Part shown: one piece after another, positions 1 through 9,319 of the stretch
How positions within the stretch are numbered: the stretch's first letter is position 1
Layout of the letters: each line of letters starts with the position of its first letter
Source: Gleimia europaea ACS-120-V-Col10b
GTDB lineage: Bacteria; Actinomycetota; Actinomycetes; Actinomycetales; Actinomycetaceae
Length of the DNA: 55,990 nt
Direction: 5' to 3'
Assembly: GCF_000411155.1 (NCBI RefSeq)
Contig: NZ_KE150267.1
Span: forward strand, 133,220-189,209
Translations under genes and position numbers: made by a program
The notes under the pieces: generated by a model
The model's database searches: none
Told to the model about the DNA's origin: nothing
The model's input: only the letters and a program-made list of their open reading frames with translations

Positions 1-22
1 GGGGGGGGGGGAGAGAGAGAGT
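1..22. repeat. Poly-G then (GA)n simple repeat at window edge
   Basis: The first 11 bases are G, followed by alternating GA dinucleotides. This is a low-complexity tract at the extreme edge of the sequence, which may simply mark an assembly breakpoint. No gene is visible in it. Confidence 0.6.
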
Positions 23-130
23 TACGTTTGGTTTCCTCGCTTGTATCTGGCTTGTTGGGTTTACGATCCCAGAATGCGTTGGCGGCGTCCAGGGGCGGCT
101 CGTAACTGTGGAAAACCCGTTCTTCCGTCG

Positions 131-300
131 ATTCAGACCCAAAGCGTCTAAAACGGGGTCGGATTCGCCACTTCCCCTCGCGGATACGATGGGGCAAGTC
201 ATTCCTTGACGGTATTCAGACCCGAAGTGGTTAGAACGTGGGCGCGAATGGTCAGTTCCCTTCACGGACGTGTAAGAGGGCAGTTTCCCTCTCGCACGTT
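131..300 (-). repeat. 83-nt-period intergenic repeat, array A (2 units plus a box-1 remnant)
   Basis: Two reverse-oriented units begin with ATTCAGACC at 131 and 213 (spacing 82) and end in box 1 (CCACTTCCCCTCGCGG; GTCAGTTCCCTTCACGG). A third box-1-like piece (CAGTTTCCCTCTCGCACG) ends near 298. The array fills most of the non-coding 362 bases before the first gene; I see no other gene there. Confidence 0.75.
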
Positions 301-302
301 GA

Positions 303-337
303 AGAGGGTGCTGAAGCATCGTGCCTCAACACCCTCT
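303..337 (-). terminator. Hairpin downstream of the DUF2342 gene
   Basis: Arms 303-318 and 322-337 pair over 16 positions with two mismatches around a 3-nt loop, 26 nt beyond the stop codon of the minus-strand gene. There is no T-run on the minus-strand side, so this would be a non-canonical terminator or a 3'-end stabilising hairpin. Confidence 0.45.
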
Positions 338-362
338 ACGGGAACGTAACTAAGCTCGGAAG

Positions 363-1952
363 CTAGGTCTGACCGGTATCTTCATCTTCATCGTTAGATG
401 AAGCATCATCGTCGAGGCCACCGCCCGACTCAGACCTGTTAGCATCAAAATCTGACCCACCAGCACCAGAGCCGGGTGAACCGACACGCTTGGCATCGCC
501 CTCCGAATCCTGACCTGGCTCAAGCCCCTCGGCCCAGCCTAGTGTCCCCTCCAATAACTGCTCCAGAGCAGCATCAATGTCGGCCTCGGCTTCGGCCTTC
601 CGCTTGCGGGAAAGAAGGAAAGCCTCCGGATTGGCAAGCTCGGCGGCGGTTGGTGCAAAGTCGGGGTGATTCCAAAGAGCATCGCGTTCGCTACGGCCTC
701 GTTCGCTTGAAACAATCTGCCAAAGTTGTGCAGCGTTACGTGCCTGACGCGGACGCAATTTCAGGCCGATGAGCTTTTCGAGCATCCGTTCTGCGGCACC
801 ACCTGAAACGCGGCGGCGACGCATTAACTCGCGCAACTGCTCGATATGCGGCAAGTATGGGCGACCCGCCTCGAGAGTAACAACTTCAACCCAACCCTCC
901 ACGAGCGCGAGCTGAGTCTCCAAATCCTCCAGCGCCTTCTCCTGCGCGGGAGTGGGCTCCGCGTTAAACGCTCCGGCCGTCATCGCATCTTGGAGCGCCG
1001 CCATGTCTGTCGGATCAATCGAAGTGGCGGCCTCATAAATAGCATCAGTGTCAATACGGATCTCGGTCGCGTAGTTCTGTACGGACTGCAAAATCTCTGA
1101 CCGCAACCAGGACACGGAATGGAACAGCCTAGCGTGTGCTACCTCCCGCAACGCGAGGAACTGGTACACCTCATCCGTTGGAATATCGAGGCCGTCCACG
1201 AAAGAGTTCACATTAGGCACAATGAGGGCGGTGCTGCCACCATCGGTTAACGGAATGCCCACGTCGGTAGAACCGAAGGCGTCGTGGGAGAGACCACCCA
1301 GGGCCTCGCCGATCTGGCCGGCAAAAACCGCTGCAGAGAGGCGCTCCATCATCGGCTGAGCCTGACTGAACACCGTCGACAAGCCCTCCGGCAACTCTCC
1401 GATGCCATGATTTGTCATCTGGTCCATCTGCTGTTTCAGAGCGTCGGAGAGGGCGCGCGACGCGTTCGCTGCAACCGGCTCAACCATCTGCTTCCACGTT
1501 TCCAGCGTGTTATCCACCCAGTCGGAACGGCGCCACGCGTGGCGATCACCCTGCGGAGGAGCTAAGTCCGTTACCGCGTCCAACCACAGATCGCCAACCT
1601 GCAGGGCTTGGCGGATTCGCTGGCCCTCGGCTGCGGAGATCTGCAAGTCTCCATCGCCCCATGCTCGGTGGCGCGCGATTTCGTGCGCCATCTTCCAGTT
1701 GATCGGGCCGCTACTTGAACTCATCATGAAGTTTAACTGCCCGAGCATCGAGCGCATTTCTTCGGGTGTACGGGGGAGTTTCATGCCGGCACCCAGCAAC
1801 GCAGGGTCCACACCGCTCGCGCGGATGGCATTCAGCATCTCGTCAGCAACGTCATGGCTGAGCATACTTCGGAGCATCTCTTCCCACGACGGCCGCTTGC
1901 CGTCCTCGCTTGACTCAAACATGTCGGGGTTGTTCTCGCTCATGCCTTCCAA
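363..1952 (-). CDS. DUF2342 family zinc-metalloprotease-like protein
   Basis: Protein of about 529 residues resembling the actinobacterial DUF2342 'zinc-dependent metalloprotease / putative hydrolase' family: an N-terminal helical region with the NxxMAHEIARH-like stretch, the central LREVAHARLFHSVSWL segment that occupies the place of a metalloprotease helix, and an acidic disordered tail (Glu/Asp/Ser-rich, last about 60 residues). The central motif reads REVAH rather than HEVAH, so I would not assert catalysis. Start: TTG at 1952 has AGAGG seven bases upstream; ATG at 1943 is the alternative, with poorer spacing. It is divergent from the Lon-like protease gene, and this pairing with YlbL-like, PPA1309 and UPF0182 genes is a conserved actinobacterial neighbourhood. 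Function is not established; cytoplasmic by lack of a signal peptide. Confidence 0.8.
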   Translation of the reverse strand: MEGMSENNPDMFESSEDGKRPSWEEMLRSMLSHDVADEMLNAIRASGVDPALLGAGMKLPRTPEEMRSMLGQLNFMMSSSSGPINWKMAHEIARHRAWGDGDLQISAAEGQRIRQALQVGDLWLDAVTDLAPPQGDRHAWRRSDWVDNTLETWKQMVEPVAANASRALSDALKQQMDQMTNHGIGELPEGLSTVFSQAQPMMERLSAAVFAGQIGEALGGLSHDAFGSTDVGIPLTDGGSTALIVPNVNSFVDGLDIPTDEVYQFLALREVAHARLFHSVSWLRSEILQSVQNYATEIRIDTDAIYEAATSIDPTDMAALQDAMTAGAFNAEPTPAQEKALEDLETQLALVEGWVEVVTLEAGRPYLPHIEQLRELMRRRRVSGGAAERMLEKLIGLKLRPRQARNAAQLWQIVSSERGRSERDALWNHPDFAPTAAELANPEAFLLSRKRKAEAEADIDAALEQLLEGTLGWAEGLEPGQDSEGDAKRVGSPGSGAGGSDFDANRSESGGGLDDDASSNDEDEDTGQT

Positions 1953-2049
1953 ATTACCGCCTCTTCTGCGCTGGCGCGCCGAGAGGGTGCGGAATGAGTC
2001 CGTTTGGGCCGGTATTTAGGCGTTTAGCCTATAGCGAACTGACTCGGCG

Positions 2050-2322
2050 CGTGAGAGGAAGTGGTGGAGAATCCCGGCAGTGAACCCTTCTGTTACCGTA
2101 TGTGAGGGAAACTGCCCATTCGTGGTGCCGTTATCGCCTCTCTGGGGTTGAATACTGTAACAAAGTTTAGTTTCTCGCTACATCTGTGAGGGAAAACGAC
2201 AGTTTTGGGTGGTAAAACTGCTAGTTTGCCTCTGAATACTGTTAACACCGGTAGCTGTAACTGCGTCCGTGAGTGAAAGTGACAACTTTGAGGCAATTCC
2301 TGCCGCTTTTGGTCTGAATCGA
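2050..2322 (+). repeat. 83-nt-period intergenic repeat, array B (3 units plus remnant)
   Basis: Forward units start with GTGAG at 2102, 2185 and about 2269 (spacings 83-84) and end with TTGAATACTG, CTCTGAATACTG and GGTCTGAATCG. A weaker box 1 (GTGAGAGGAAGTGG) lies at 2051, and an isolated reverse box 1 (AGTTCCCCTCACGCACGC) at about 2429-2446. The array sits between the divergent DUF2342 and Lon-like protease genes and must contain or flank their promoters. Confidence 0.75.
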
Positions 2323-2541
2323 TGATCCTGTGAGGCCACCTATTCCCGAAGGATCTCCTAGAGACTGCGCCCCCCCTGAGGAGCGGAGGAGTGCTGCTCG
2401 CTCAGATAGGAAACGCAAACAAGAGGTAGTTCCCCTCACGCACGCTCAAGACCCGCACCTCCTCACGCTTGGAAAAGTTCGTACCATTCACGCAAAATGG
2501 TTTCGGCGGCCCAGACGGTGGCCGGCCGGTTGGAGGAACAT

Positions 2542-3699
2542 ATGGCTATCGAGTATCACAACGCCCCCTCGGAAATGAGTGAGGAAGGCGAGAAACAGTC
2601 AAGCCATTCGCGTCCACTCCGCAGAAAAATCAGCCGCTGGGGCACATTAGTGGGCGCGCTGGTTCTAGTTGGGGTTATTGCGTTCGCGGTGCCCATGCCG
2701 TACGTGATTACGTCGCCGGGGCCAACGTATGATGTCCTCGGTTCTATGAATGGCAACCCTGTAATCGACATTGACGACCCTGACGTCGTGAACCAGTCCG
2801 AGGGGCAGCTACGCATGGTCACCGTGTCGAGTCTGGGCGGGCCGGACGCTCACGTGTCCCTGGTGGATTATCTGCTGGCAAAATTGGATCCGTCGAGCAA
2901 CGTGAGGCCGGTGGAGGAGGTCTACCCGCGCGACCTCACTCGCGAGGAACTGGATGAACTCAACAAAGTCCAAATGATGTCCTCCCAATCGACGGCCGCT
3001 TCGGTGGCTTTGGAGGAGCTCGGTTACGACGTGGGCGCGACCATGACGATTGCTGGTGCATCCTCAGGGTCGCATGCGGAGGGCGTGGTTGAGGAGGGCG
3101 ATGTGCTCCAGGCGATCATCACACCCGATGGGGAACGGCATGCGGTTGACCGTCCGTCAGTTCCGTTCGCGCTTCCGAAAACGCTCCCGCCGGAAACGCC
3201 TGTGAAGCTGGAAATTCTGCGTAATGGTGAGAAGAAAACCCTTGCCATGCGCACTTATCTGCCCGAGAATGTGGAGTCGGATTTTGAAGGCTCTCGGTTC
3301 GGTATCTACTTGACTGCGGACGTGACGTTGCCGATTGATGTGACTATCCATTTGGAAAACGTTGGTGGCCCTTCGGCCGGCCTGATGTTTACGCTGGGCA
3401 TCATCGACAAGTTTACGGGTGGGGATTCGACCGGCGGTGCGATCATTGCGGGCACCGGGGCCATTGGATATGACGGCGAGGTGCAGCCAATCGGTGGTAT
3501 CGTGCAGAAAATGTACGGCTCGAAGCGTGATGGAGCGCAGTGGTTCCTTGCGCCGAAGTCGAATTGCGATGAGGTGGTGGGAAATATCCCCGATGGTTTA
3601 GAGGTCTGGCCCGTTGCGACGCTCGCGGATGCGCGCGAGGCGGTGCAGTCCATATCGAAGGGAGCTACGATAAATCACCCGGTTTGTGAGGTTGAGTGA
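2542..3699 (+). CDS. PDZ/Lon-like secreted membrane serine protease (YlbL type)
   Basis: 385-residue protein with a basic N-terminus, one transmembrane anchor (about residues 35-52), a PDZ-like domain (about 165-235) and a C-terminal Lon-type proteolytic domain. The catalytic pair is visible: Ser278 in GGPSAG and Lys323 in IGGIVQK, the Ser-Lys dyad of Lon proteases. There is no AAA+ ATPase domain, so it belongs to the ATP-independent membrane-anchored YlbL-like group with the active site outside the membrane. The start at 2542 has GGAGG with 5-nt spacing; an in-frame ATG at 2497 lacks a good ribosome site. It lies upstream of the PPA1309 and UPF0182 genes, as in many actinobacteria. Substrates are unknown. 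Confidence 0.9.
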   Translation: MAIEYHNAPSEMSEEGEKQSSHSRPLRRKISRWGTLVGALVLVGVIAFAVPMPYVITSPGPTYDVLGSMNGNPVIDIDDPDVVNQSEGQLRMVTVSSLGGPDAHVSLVDYLLAKLDPSSNVRPVEEVYPRDLTREELDELNKVQMMSSQSTAASVALEELGYDVGATMTIAGASSGSHAEGVVEEGDVLQAIITPDGERHAVDRPSVPFALPKTLPPETPVKLEILRNGEKKTLAMRTYLPENVESDFEGSRFGIYLTADVTLPIDVTIHLENVGGPSAGLMFTLGIIDKFTGGDSTGGAIIAGTGAIGYDGEVQPIGGIVQKMYGSKRDGAQWFLAPKSNCDEVVGNIPDGLEVWPVATLADAREAVQSISKGATINHPVCEVE

Positions 3700-3763
3700 G
3701 ACCTCGTCGAGCATAGGGACGCGCCGGGGTCTTCTCCCATTGACGCATGATTGCCGGCGCGCG

Positions 3764-4075
3764 CCATTCAGACCCAAAGCGGCTAATTCAAGCTCCTAAA
3801 CGATGACTTCCCCTCACGGATGCGATTCTGGGGATGTGCGATCACGGTATTCAGACCTGAAATGCCAGAAAAAGCCTTTGGTTTGCCAGTTTCCCTCACG
3901 GATGTGGTTGAAGCGGCGGGCTCATGTGCGATTCAGAGCCGAAATGGCAGGAAACCTGCGTGGTTCGGGTAGTTAGGGTCACGGTCGTTGAATAGGGAGG
4001 TTTCCCTGCAATGATTCAGCCCCCAAAGCGACCGTTTCAATGCCGCTTTGGGGCAGTTTCCCTCACACACCTAAA
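3764..4075 (-). repeat. 83-nt-period intergenic repeat, array C (4 units)
   Basis: Reverse units begin with ATTCAG at 3766, 3849, 3931 and 4014 (spacings 83, 82, 83), each followed by box 1 (for example GCCAGTTTCCCTCACGGATG ending near 3905). The array fills the 415-bp gap between the convergent protease and PPA1309 genes. The last unit carries an inserted palindromic-looking CCCCAAAGCG / CGCTTTGGGG pair (4021-4052). Confidence 0.8.
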
Positions 4076-4114
4076 GCTGGCAGACCGGAGGCAGGTGCCG
4101 TTGCGAGAGCGAGG

Positions 4115-4816
4115 CTAGCAGTCGCAACCGCCGCCTCCACAGCCACCGTCTCCGTGTCCTCCGCCGGACCCACACCCTCCGCCGCCGGAGCCGCAGCCGC
4201 AACCGCTACCACAGCCACCAGACCGGCGCTCTTCGGCCGGCATGAACGTGGTAAAAAGGGCCTCCACTAAGCCGGGAACTAGATTGGTGCCCTCGGCAAC
4301 CTCGTCGTTATTGTCGTGGGATCGCGCCCGCACCGCGCACCAGGATTCGCCGGTGCGTAGAACGCCCGCAACAATACGGACCTCGTCTCGGTCAGGGTGA
4401 TTAGCGAAGAACTCAACTGCCTCTACCGGGTCCTCAGGAGCCTGCTCCTGCACGGCGGGCGGAACCATGACGCGTTCGGTGGCAACTGCTACGCCGGCAA
4501 CGGACTCGGGCCAGCCTAGTTGCGCGAGGGTTTCCTCAAGATCCTCCCCGGGCAGGTCCTCCTGGATGACCGCGGTCAGAGCGGTTTCTGTGCCGTCCCA
4601 GTTGGACTCGAGGTGTTCGCGCATATCTGCGGGAAGTTCCTCCAAGGCCAGCAACTCTGCGGTGGGTACGAGCGCGTAAACCGTTGAGGCGTGGTCCCAA
4701 CCCAAGGCCGAGGCCGCTTGCTCAATCTCGTGTACAGCCTGCGTCAGGCCCAACTGAGCGCTAGTTACGCCATTTGGCATGGGGGAGGCGGTTGTAGCCT
4801 CGTCCTCGTTGAACAT
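4115..4816 (-). CDS. PPA1309 family protein with Cys/Gly-rich tail
   Basis: 233 residues. Residues 1-195 look like the actinobacterial PPA1309 family (cytoplasmic, function unknown), including the conserved WCAVRAR...VAEGTNLVPGLVEALFTTF segment. The last 35 residues (199-233) are almost only Gly, Ser and Cys, with seven cysteines (C202, 206, 208, 215, 226, 231, 233) plus one His and ending in Cys-Asp-Cys; this tail is not part of the family as I know it and looks like a metal- or redox-active appendage. Start ATG has AAGGAAG about 6 nt upstream. The gene is divergent from UPF0182, its usual neighbour. Confidence 0.8.
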   Translation of the reverse strand: MFNEDEATTASPMPNGVTSAQLGLTQAVHEIEQAASALGWDHASTVYALVPTAELLALEELPADMREHLESNWDGTETALTAVIQEDLPGEDLEETLAQLGWPESVAGVAVATERVMVPPAVQEQAPEDPVEAVEFFANHPDRDEVRIVAGVLRTGESWCAVRARSHDNNDEVAEGTNLVPGLVEALFTTFMPAEERRSGGCGSGCGCGSGGGGCGSGGGHGDGGCGGGGCDC

Positions 4817-4992
4817 CGTTCACTTCCTTTGTCCGTAGCTCGCCCTACACTTGAACCAGAACGTTCAGTCCTGATCGGCAGGGCGCAAGGCGGGTATGCT
4901 AAGCACCATTATTCCCGTGTGCCTTATGCCTCGCCAATCGATACACTGGATGGACAGTGTAAGCAAACGCGCTAGTTTTCGAGAGGAAAAAC

Positions 4993-7900
4993 GTGAGCGG
5001 TTTTCCATTCCAGGGATTTCCTGAGCCGTCCAGGCCAGAAAAGCCCAATCACCCTAAGAAGGGGATGACGCCGTTCCGGATCACCATCCTGGTGCTTCTG
5101 GTTCTTGGTGTGTTCATTTACGTTGCGTCCGATCTGTGGACGCAGATCCTTTGGTTCAACCAGCTGGAAGCTCAACGAGTGCTGTGGACCAAGTGGTTGT
5201 CGATTCTAGCGATTGTTGTGGTGGCGACGCTTGTGAACGCCACGATCGTTGGCCTGAACATGAATTGGGCGTATAAGAAGCGTCCGCGTTCAATGCTTGG
5301 TGCCCGCAGCGAAAGCCTGATGCAGTATCAGGAGAAAATGACTTCGCTCCGTCGCGTCATTTTCTGGGGAGTTCCGCTGGTTATCGGCCTGTTTACGGGG
5401 TTGGGGCTTGCCGCAGATTGGCGGCAGATCATTATGTGGATGAACCGCACTTCGTTCGGAGTTACGGACCCGCAGTTCAACACGGACGTTTCGTTCTACG
5501 TGTTTACGTTGCCGCTATTGAAGATGATCCTCTCGTTGTTCACCACAGTGTTCGTTGTGAGCCTTTTGGCTTCCATCGTCGTGCACTACCTTTATGGCGC
5601 TATTCAAATGTCTCCTCGTTTTCGGGTTACGAGGCCGGCTCGGCGTCAAGTAGGGATCCTTGCGGCAATCCTGTCGCTAGTGGTTGGCCTGCGCTACTGG
5701 ATTGCCCCTTACCGGGCCCTGGTGGAGACTACAGGATCGCCTTCCGATGGCGCGCTGTACACGCAGGTTAATGCTTACATTCCGGCGCAGATGATCCTCG
5801 CGGTTATCTCGGTGCTTGTGGCGGCGCTCTTCGTGGTTGCTGCTTTCCGTGGCACTTGGCATCTGCCCGCAGCCGGTGTTGCTGTTACGGTTGTTTCCGC
5901 CCTCGTCCTCGGTATGGCGTATCCCGCGTTGATCCAGCAGTTCAAGGTGCGCCCGAACGAGCGTGCCCTGCAGTCGCCGTATATTCAGCGCAACATTGAC
6001 GCGACGCTTGCGGCATACGACCTCGAGGATGTTGAAGTGCAGACCTACGCGGCGAGGACCGACACGGCCACTGGTCAGCTCCGTGATGATGCGGCTTCAA
6101 CGCAGCAGATTCGTCTCATTGATCCGGATATTATTTCGCCCACTGTTCGACAGTTGAAGCAGTCACGCTCGTACTACACGTTCGAGGATCAGCTAAACGT
6201 TGACCGTTATGAGATTGACGGACAGAAGCGGGATACGGTTATTGCGGTTCGCGAGATCGACCTCGAGGGCCTTGACAATAACGAGCAGAACTGGGTCAAC
6301 CGGCACACCATTTTCACGCATGGTTACGGTGTAGTGGCAGCCTACGGTAACAGGGTTGATTCAAAGGGCGAACCGCAGTGGTGGGAGGATGGCATACCCT
6401 CTAATGGCGATGTTGGAGAATACGAGCAGCGCGTCTACTTCTCGCCGAACTCGCCGGAATACTCGATCGTCGGCGCCCCAGAAGGGGCGGACCCACTCGA
6501 GTTGGACTACCCCGATGAGCAGTCGGGAGGCCAGGTTCCAACAACATTCGACGGTGACGGTGGTCCGTCGATTGGCAACTTCTTCAATAAACTCCTGTTT
6601 GCAATCAAGTTCCAATCGACGAACATTTTCTTCGCGTCGCAGATCAACCCTGAATCGCAGATTCTGTACGACCGTGACCCGGCGTTGCGTGTCTCGAAGG
6701 TCGCTCCGTATCTGACGCTTGACCGCAGGCCCTACCCGGCTGTGGTCGATGTGGATGGCGACCCATCCACGCCGAAGCGTCTCGTCTGGATTGTGGATGC
6801 TTACACCACCTCGAACCATTATCCGTACGCGCAACACGTCAACGTTTCTGCGGCAACTGCGGACGCCTCAACGCAGGATTCTGCGCTTTACGCAGCGCAG
6901 CCGAACATCAACTACATGCGTAACTCGGTTAAGGCAGTGGTTGATGCCTACGACGGTTCGGTTTCGCTCTACCAGTGGGATGAGGAAGATCCGATCCTCC
7001 AGTCGTGGATGAAGACATTCCCCGGTCAGGTGAAGCCGCTCACGGACATTTCTGGTGACCTGATGGCGCACCTACGCTACCCGCAGGATCTGTTCAAGGT
7101 TCAAAGGTCGTTGCTCGCCGCGTACCACGTGACCGAGGCCGGCGATTTCTACACGGGTGGTGACCGCTGGAGGCTATCCGAAAACCCGACTTCAGTGCGA
7201 AACGTCGACGGCTCGACGCCTGTTCAACCGCCGTACTATTTGACCATGCAGATGCCGGGACAGGAGAGTGCGGAGTTCTCTCTGACCTCCGTGTTCGTGC
7301 CTGGCGGACGTGCGGACCGCGAGCCGATGGCGGGCTTCCTCGCCGTTGACTCCGAAACAGGCTCCGAGGCTGGCAAGGTGCGCGAGGGATACGGACAGTT
7401 GCGATTGCTCGCGCTCCCGTCCTCGACCACAGTTCCAGGGCCGGGCCAGGTACAGAATAACTTCAATGCGAACGCGGAGATTGCGCGCGAGCTGAACCTT
7501 ATGGATCAGGAGGGATCTGAGGTGATTCTCGGAAATCTGCTCACCCTACCTGTTGGTGGCGGCCTGCTGTATGTGCAGCCGGTCTACCTGCAGGGTACTG
7601 GTTCAACGAAGTACCCGGTTCTGCGTAAGGTTATGACTGCGTTTGGTGATTCCGTCGGCTTCAGTGAAACTCTTGAGGGCGCCCTCGACATGACATTTAA
7701 GGGCGACTCGGCTGCGGAGCTGGCCGAAGGGGCGGGCAACAAGGACGGATCCAGTTCGGGTGAGAGCGAGGATCTGAACTTGTCGGCCCAGCAGAAGCTG
7801 ACCAGCGCTCTGCAGGGTGCGCGTGACGCCATCATTGCGGGCGACGACGCGATGAAGGCTGGTAACTGGGCCGAGTATGGTAAGCAGCAGGAGCGCTTGC

Positions 7901-8040
7901 AGAGCTACTTGACTCAGGCGCTTCGCTTGCAGAACGAGCTGGATACACAAACGCAGCTCAGCCCAGAGGAGCTCACTGTGGAGGCGCCCGAACCAACGGC
8001 CGCGCCCACCGAGCCGGAGGGCACTGCCGCTAAGAAGTGA
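4993..8040 (+). CDS. UPF0182 family membrane protein
   Basis: 1015-residue protein of the UPF0182/COG1615 family. The N-terminal third (about residues 20-310) holds about seven hydrophobic segments (examples near residues 20-50, 65-90, 115-140, 165-200, 220-240, 265-285, 290-315). The remaining large region is predicted extracytoplasmic and contains family signatures such as RQIRLIDP, YFSPNSPEYSIVGAP and LTLDRRPYPAVVD. The tail is Pro/Glu/Thr-rich. Start: GTG at 4993 with AGAGG 6 nt upstream. Function is unknown; the family is almost confined to actinobacteria and some cyanobacteria and firmicutes. A strong terminator follows directly. Confidence 0.9.
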   Translation: MSGFPFQGFPEPSRPEKPNHPKKGMTPFRITILVLLVLGVFIYVASDLWTQILWFNQLEAQRVLWTKWLSILAIVVVATLVNATIVGLNMNWAYKKRPRSMLGARSESLMQYQEKMTSLRRVIFWGVPLVIGLFTGLGLAADWRQIIMWMNRTSFGVTDPQFNTDVSFYVFTLPLLKMILSLFTTVFVVSLLASIVVHYLYGAIQMSPRFRVTRPARRQVGILAAILSLVVGLRYWIAPYRALVETTGSPSDGALYTQVNAYIPAQMILAVISVLVAALFVVAAFRGTWHLPAAGVAVTVVSALVLGMAYPALIQQFKVRPNERALQSPYIQRNIDATLAAYDLEDVEVQTYAARTDTATGQLRDDAASTQQIRLIDPDIISPTVRQLKQSRSYYTFEDQLNVDRYEIDGQKRDTVIAVREIDLEGLDNNEQNWVNRHTIFTHGYGVVAAYGNRVDSKGEPQWWEDGIPSNGDVGEYEQRVYFSPNSPEYSIVGAPEGADPLELDYPDEQSGGQVPTTFDGDGGPSIGNFFNKLLFAIKFQSTNIFFASQINPESQILYDRDPALRVSKVAPYLTLDRRPYPAVVDVDGDPSTPKRLVWIVDAYTTSNHYPYAQHVNVSAATADASTQDSALYAAQPNINYMRNSVKAVVDAYDGSVSLYQWDEEDPILQSWMKTFPGQVKPLTDISGDLMAHLRYPQDLFKVQRSLLAAYHVTEAGDFYTGGDRWRLSENPTSVRNVDGSTPVQPPYYLTMQMPGQESAEFSLTSVFVPGGRADREPMAGFLAVDSETGSEAGKVREGYGQLRLLALPSSTTVPGPGQVQNNFNANAEIARELNLMDQEGSEVILGNLLTLPVGGGLLYVQPVYLQGTGSTKYPVLRKVMTAFGDSVGFSETLEGALDMTFKGDSAAELAEGAGNKDGSSSGESEDLNLSAQQKLTSALQGARDAIIAGDDAMKAGNWAEYGKQQERLQSYLTQALRLQNELDTQTQLSPEELTVEAPEPTAAPTEPEGTAAKK

Positions 8041-8060
8041 CGGCAACCACGTAAAGTCGG

Positions 8061-8110
8061 GGCCTCCCGTCGGCCAGCGAAGAGCTGGAAGGCGGGAGGC
8101 CTTGCTTTGC
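8061..8110 (+). terminator. Terminator after UPF0182 gene
   Basis: Outer arms GGCCTCCCG (8061-8069) and CGGGAGGCC (8093-8101) enclose an inner CCAGC/GCTGG hairpin and are followed by TTGCTTTG. It begins 21 nt after the stop codon. Confidence 0.85.
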
Positions 8111-8339
8111 GCCGGAGCGGGCGGCCCTGCCGGTTCTGACTTGATTGGCGGTCGCGGCCTCCAGCAGGTGTTGACTGTGGGTTCTTGTTAGGAAGAGCGG
8201 GGGCAAGTTCTGGCTGGGATCGGCTTGCGTGCATTCTGGTGGCCTATGGTGACCTCTGGTGGTCTCAGGTTGTAACTCGCGGTTTAGCTAACCGCTTTAG
8301 ATCACGTGCCCGATGGGAAATGCATCATTTAGGTGGCGT

Positions 8340-8695
8340 TTCTGGTGTTTTAGGTCTGACTTCCGTAACCCGCGGAGCTGTTGGCCACGCTACGTGAGGG
8401 AAAGTTCCCGAAAGAGTGGGGTTTCAACACACTTTGGGTCTGAATGGCGTTCACTTGCTCATACTCATACGGGTTCGTGACCCAAAATGGCGGAATGCCG
8501 GTATCGTCAGGTCGTTTTTGGTCGGAATCGAGGATCCTACTGGAGGACAGCTACACATGCGTGAGGGCAAGTGGTCGAATGGTACTCATTTTCTGCCTTT
8601 TTAGGTCTGAAAACCTGGCGGGCGACCCCATCTAGGATAGCTACGAGAGCGGAAGTGTCCCATTATCAGGGGGTTTCCGTCACTTTGGGTCTCGC
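8340..8695 (+). repeat. 83-nt-period intergenic repeat, array D (5 units)
   Basis: GGTCTGA cores lie at 8353, 8437, 8520 (GGTCGGA), 8604 and 8688 (GGTCTCG), spacings 84, 83, 84, 84. Box 1 (GTGAGGGAAAGT, GTGAGGGCAAGTGG) precedes two of them by about 43 nt. This is the longest regular array. The stretch 8111-8339 before it shows no gene or clear repeat. Confidence 0.8.
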
Positions 8696-8753
8696 ACGCA
8701 ATAGAGACGCGCATAGCATACGGTTGTACTGGTAGAGATAATGGGAGGCCGCG

Positions 8754-9308
8754 TTGAATTTAATCGTCGAGGTTGCAGACATAACTGTGCTGGAAGTAGA
8801 TGCGATCGTGAATGCGGCAAACTCATCGCTGCTGGGCGGAGGCGGTGTAGACGGCGCAATCCATCGGGCGGCCGGTCCTGGTTTGCTTGAAGAATGCCGC
8901 AAGATAAGGACAAATGAGCTACCGGAAGGACTTCCAACAGGTCAAGCTATAGCCACGCGAGCCTACGATTTGCCTGCACTTTGGGTCATTCACACAGTGG
9001 GGCCAAATCGGCATGCCGGCGAGAATGATCCGCATTTGCTTGAATCGGCGTTCCGGAACTCCTTGGAGCTCGCCACGCAGTTAGGTGCCCGATCGGTGGC
9101 GTTCCCAGCTATCTCGGCCGGCGCGTACGGTTGGGAAATGGATGAGGTTGCGCGAGTTGCCGCCTCCGCTGTGACAACGTGGAATGTTTCAGAGAGTGGC
9201 TTATGCAGAGCTTTGCAAACAGTTATTTTTGCGGTGACGAATGAGCGCGCTCGCGATGCGTTTGAAGCGGCACTGACGGCAACAGCTGGTACGTTCGAAG
9301 TTGATTGA
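8754..9308 (+). CDS. Macrodomain protein (ADP-ribose/O-acetyl-ADP-ribose hydrolase-like)
   Basis: 184 residues, a single macrodomain. Recognisable family elements are the GDI-like start ([20 protein letters not shown]), the glycine-rich [18 protein letters not shown] loop and the [14 protein letters not shown] loop that bind ADP-ribose and the distal ribose. Such YmdB-type proteins hydrolyse O-acetyl-ADP-ribose or remove ADP-ribose from proteins; the specific reaction here is inferred. Start TTG at 8754 has GGAGG with 5-nt spacing. Its stop codon overlaps the ribosome-binding site of the following exporter gene, so the two are probably translated together. Confidence 0.88.
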   Translation: MNLIVEVADITVLEVDAIVNAANSSLLGGGGVDGAIHRAAGPGLLEECRKIRTNELPEGLPTGQAIATRAYDLPALWVIHTVGPNRHAGENDPHLLESAFRNSLELATQLGARSVAFPAISAGAYGWEMDEVARVAASAVTTWNVSESGLCRALQTVIFAVTNERARDAFEAALTATAGTFEVD

Positions 9309-9319
9309 GGAGGATGCTG

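Noticed and set aside
4871..4900. Promoter CTGATC-18-TATGCT before the UPF0182 gene
   Set aside because: The -10 is good, but the -35 match is poor and the region is divergent; not strong enough to list.
9309..9319. Guanidine riboswitch before the SMR gene
   Set aside because: There is no room: the gene begins 11 nt after the macrodomain stop codon, and I see no ykkC-type element upstream of the macrodomain gene.
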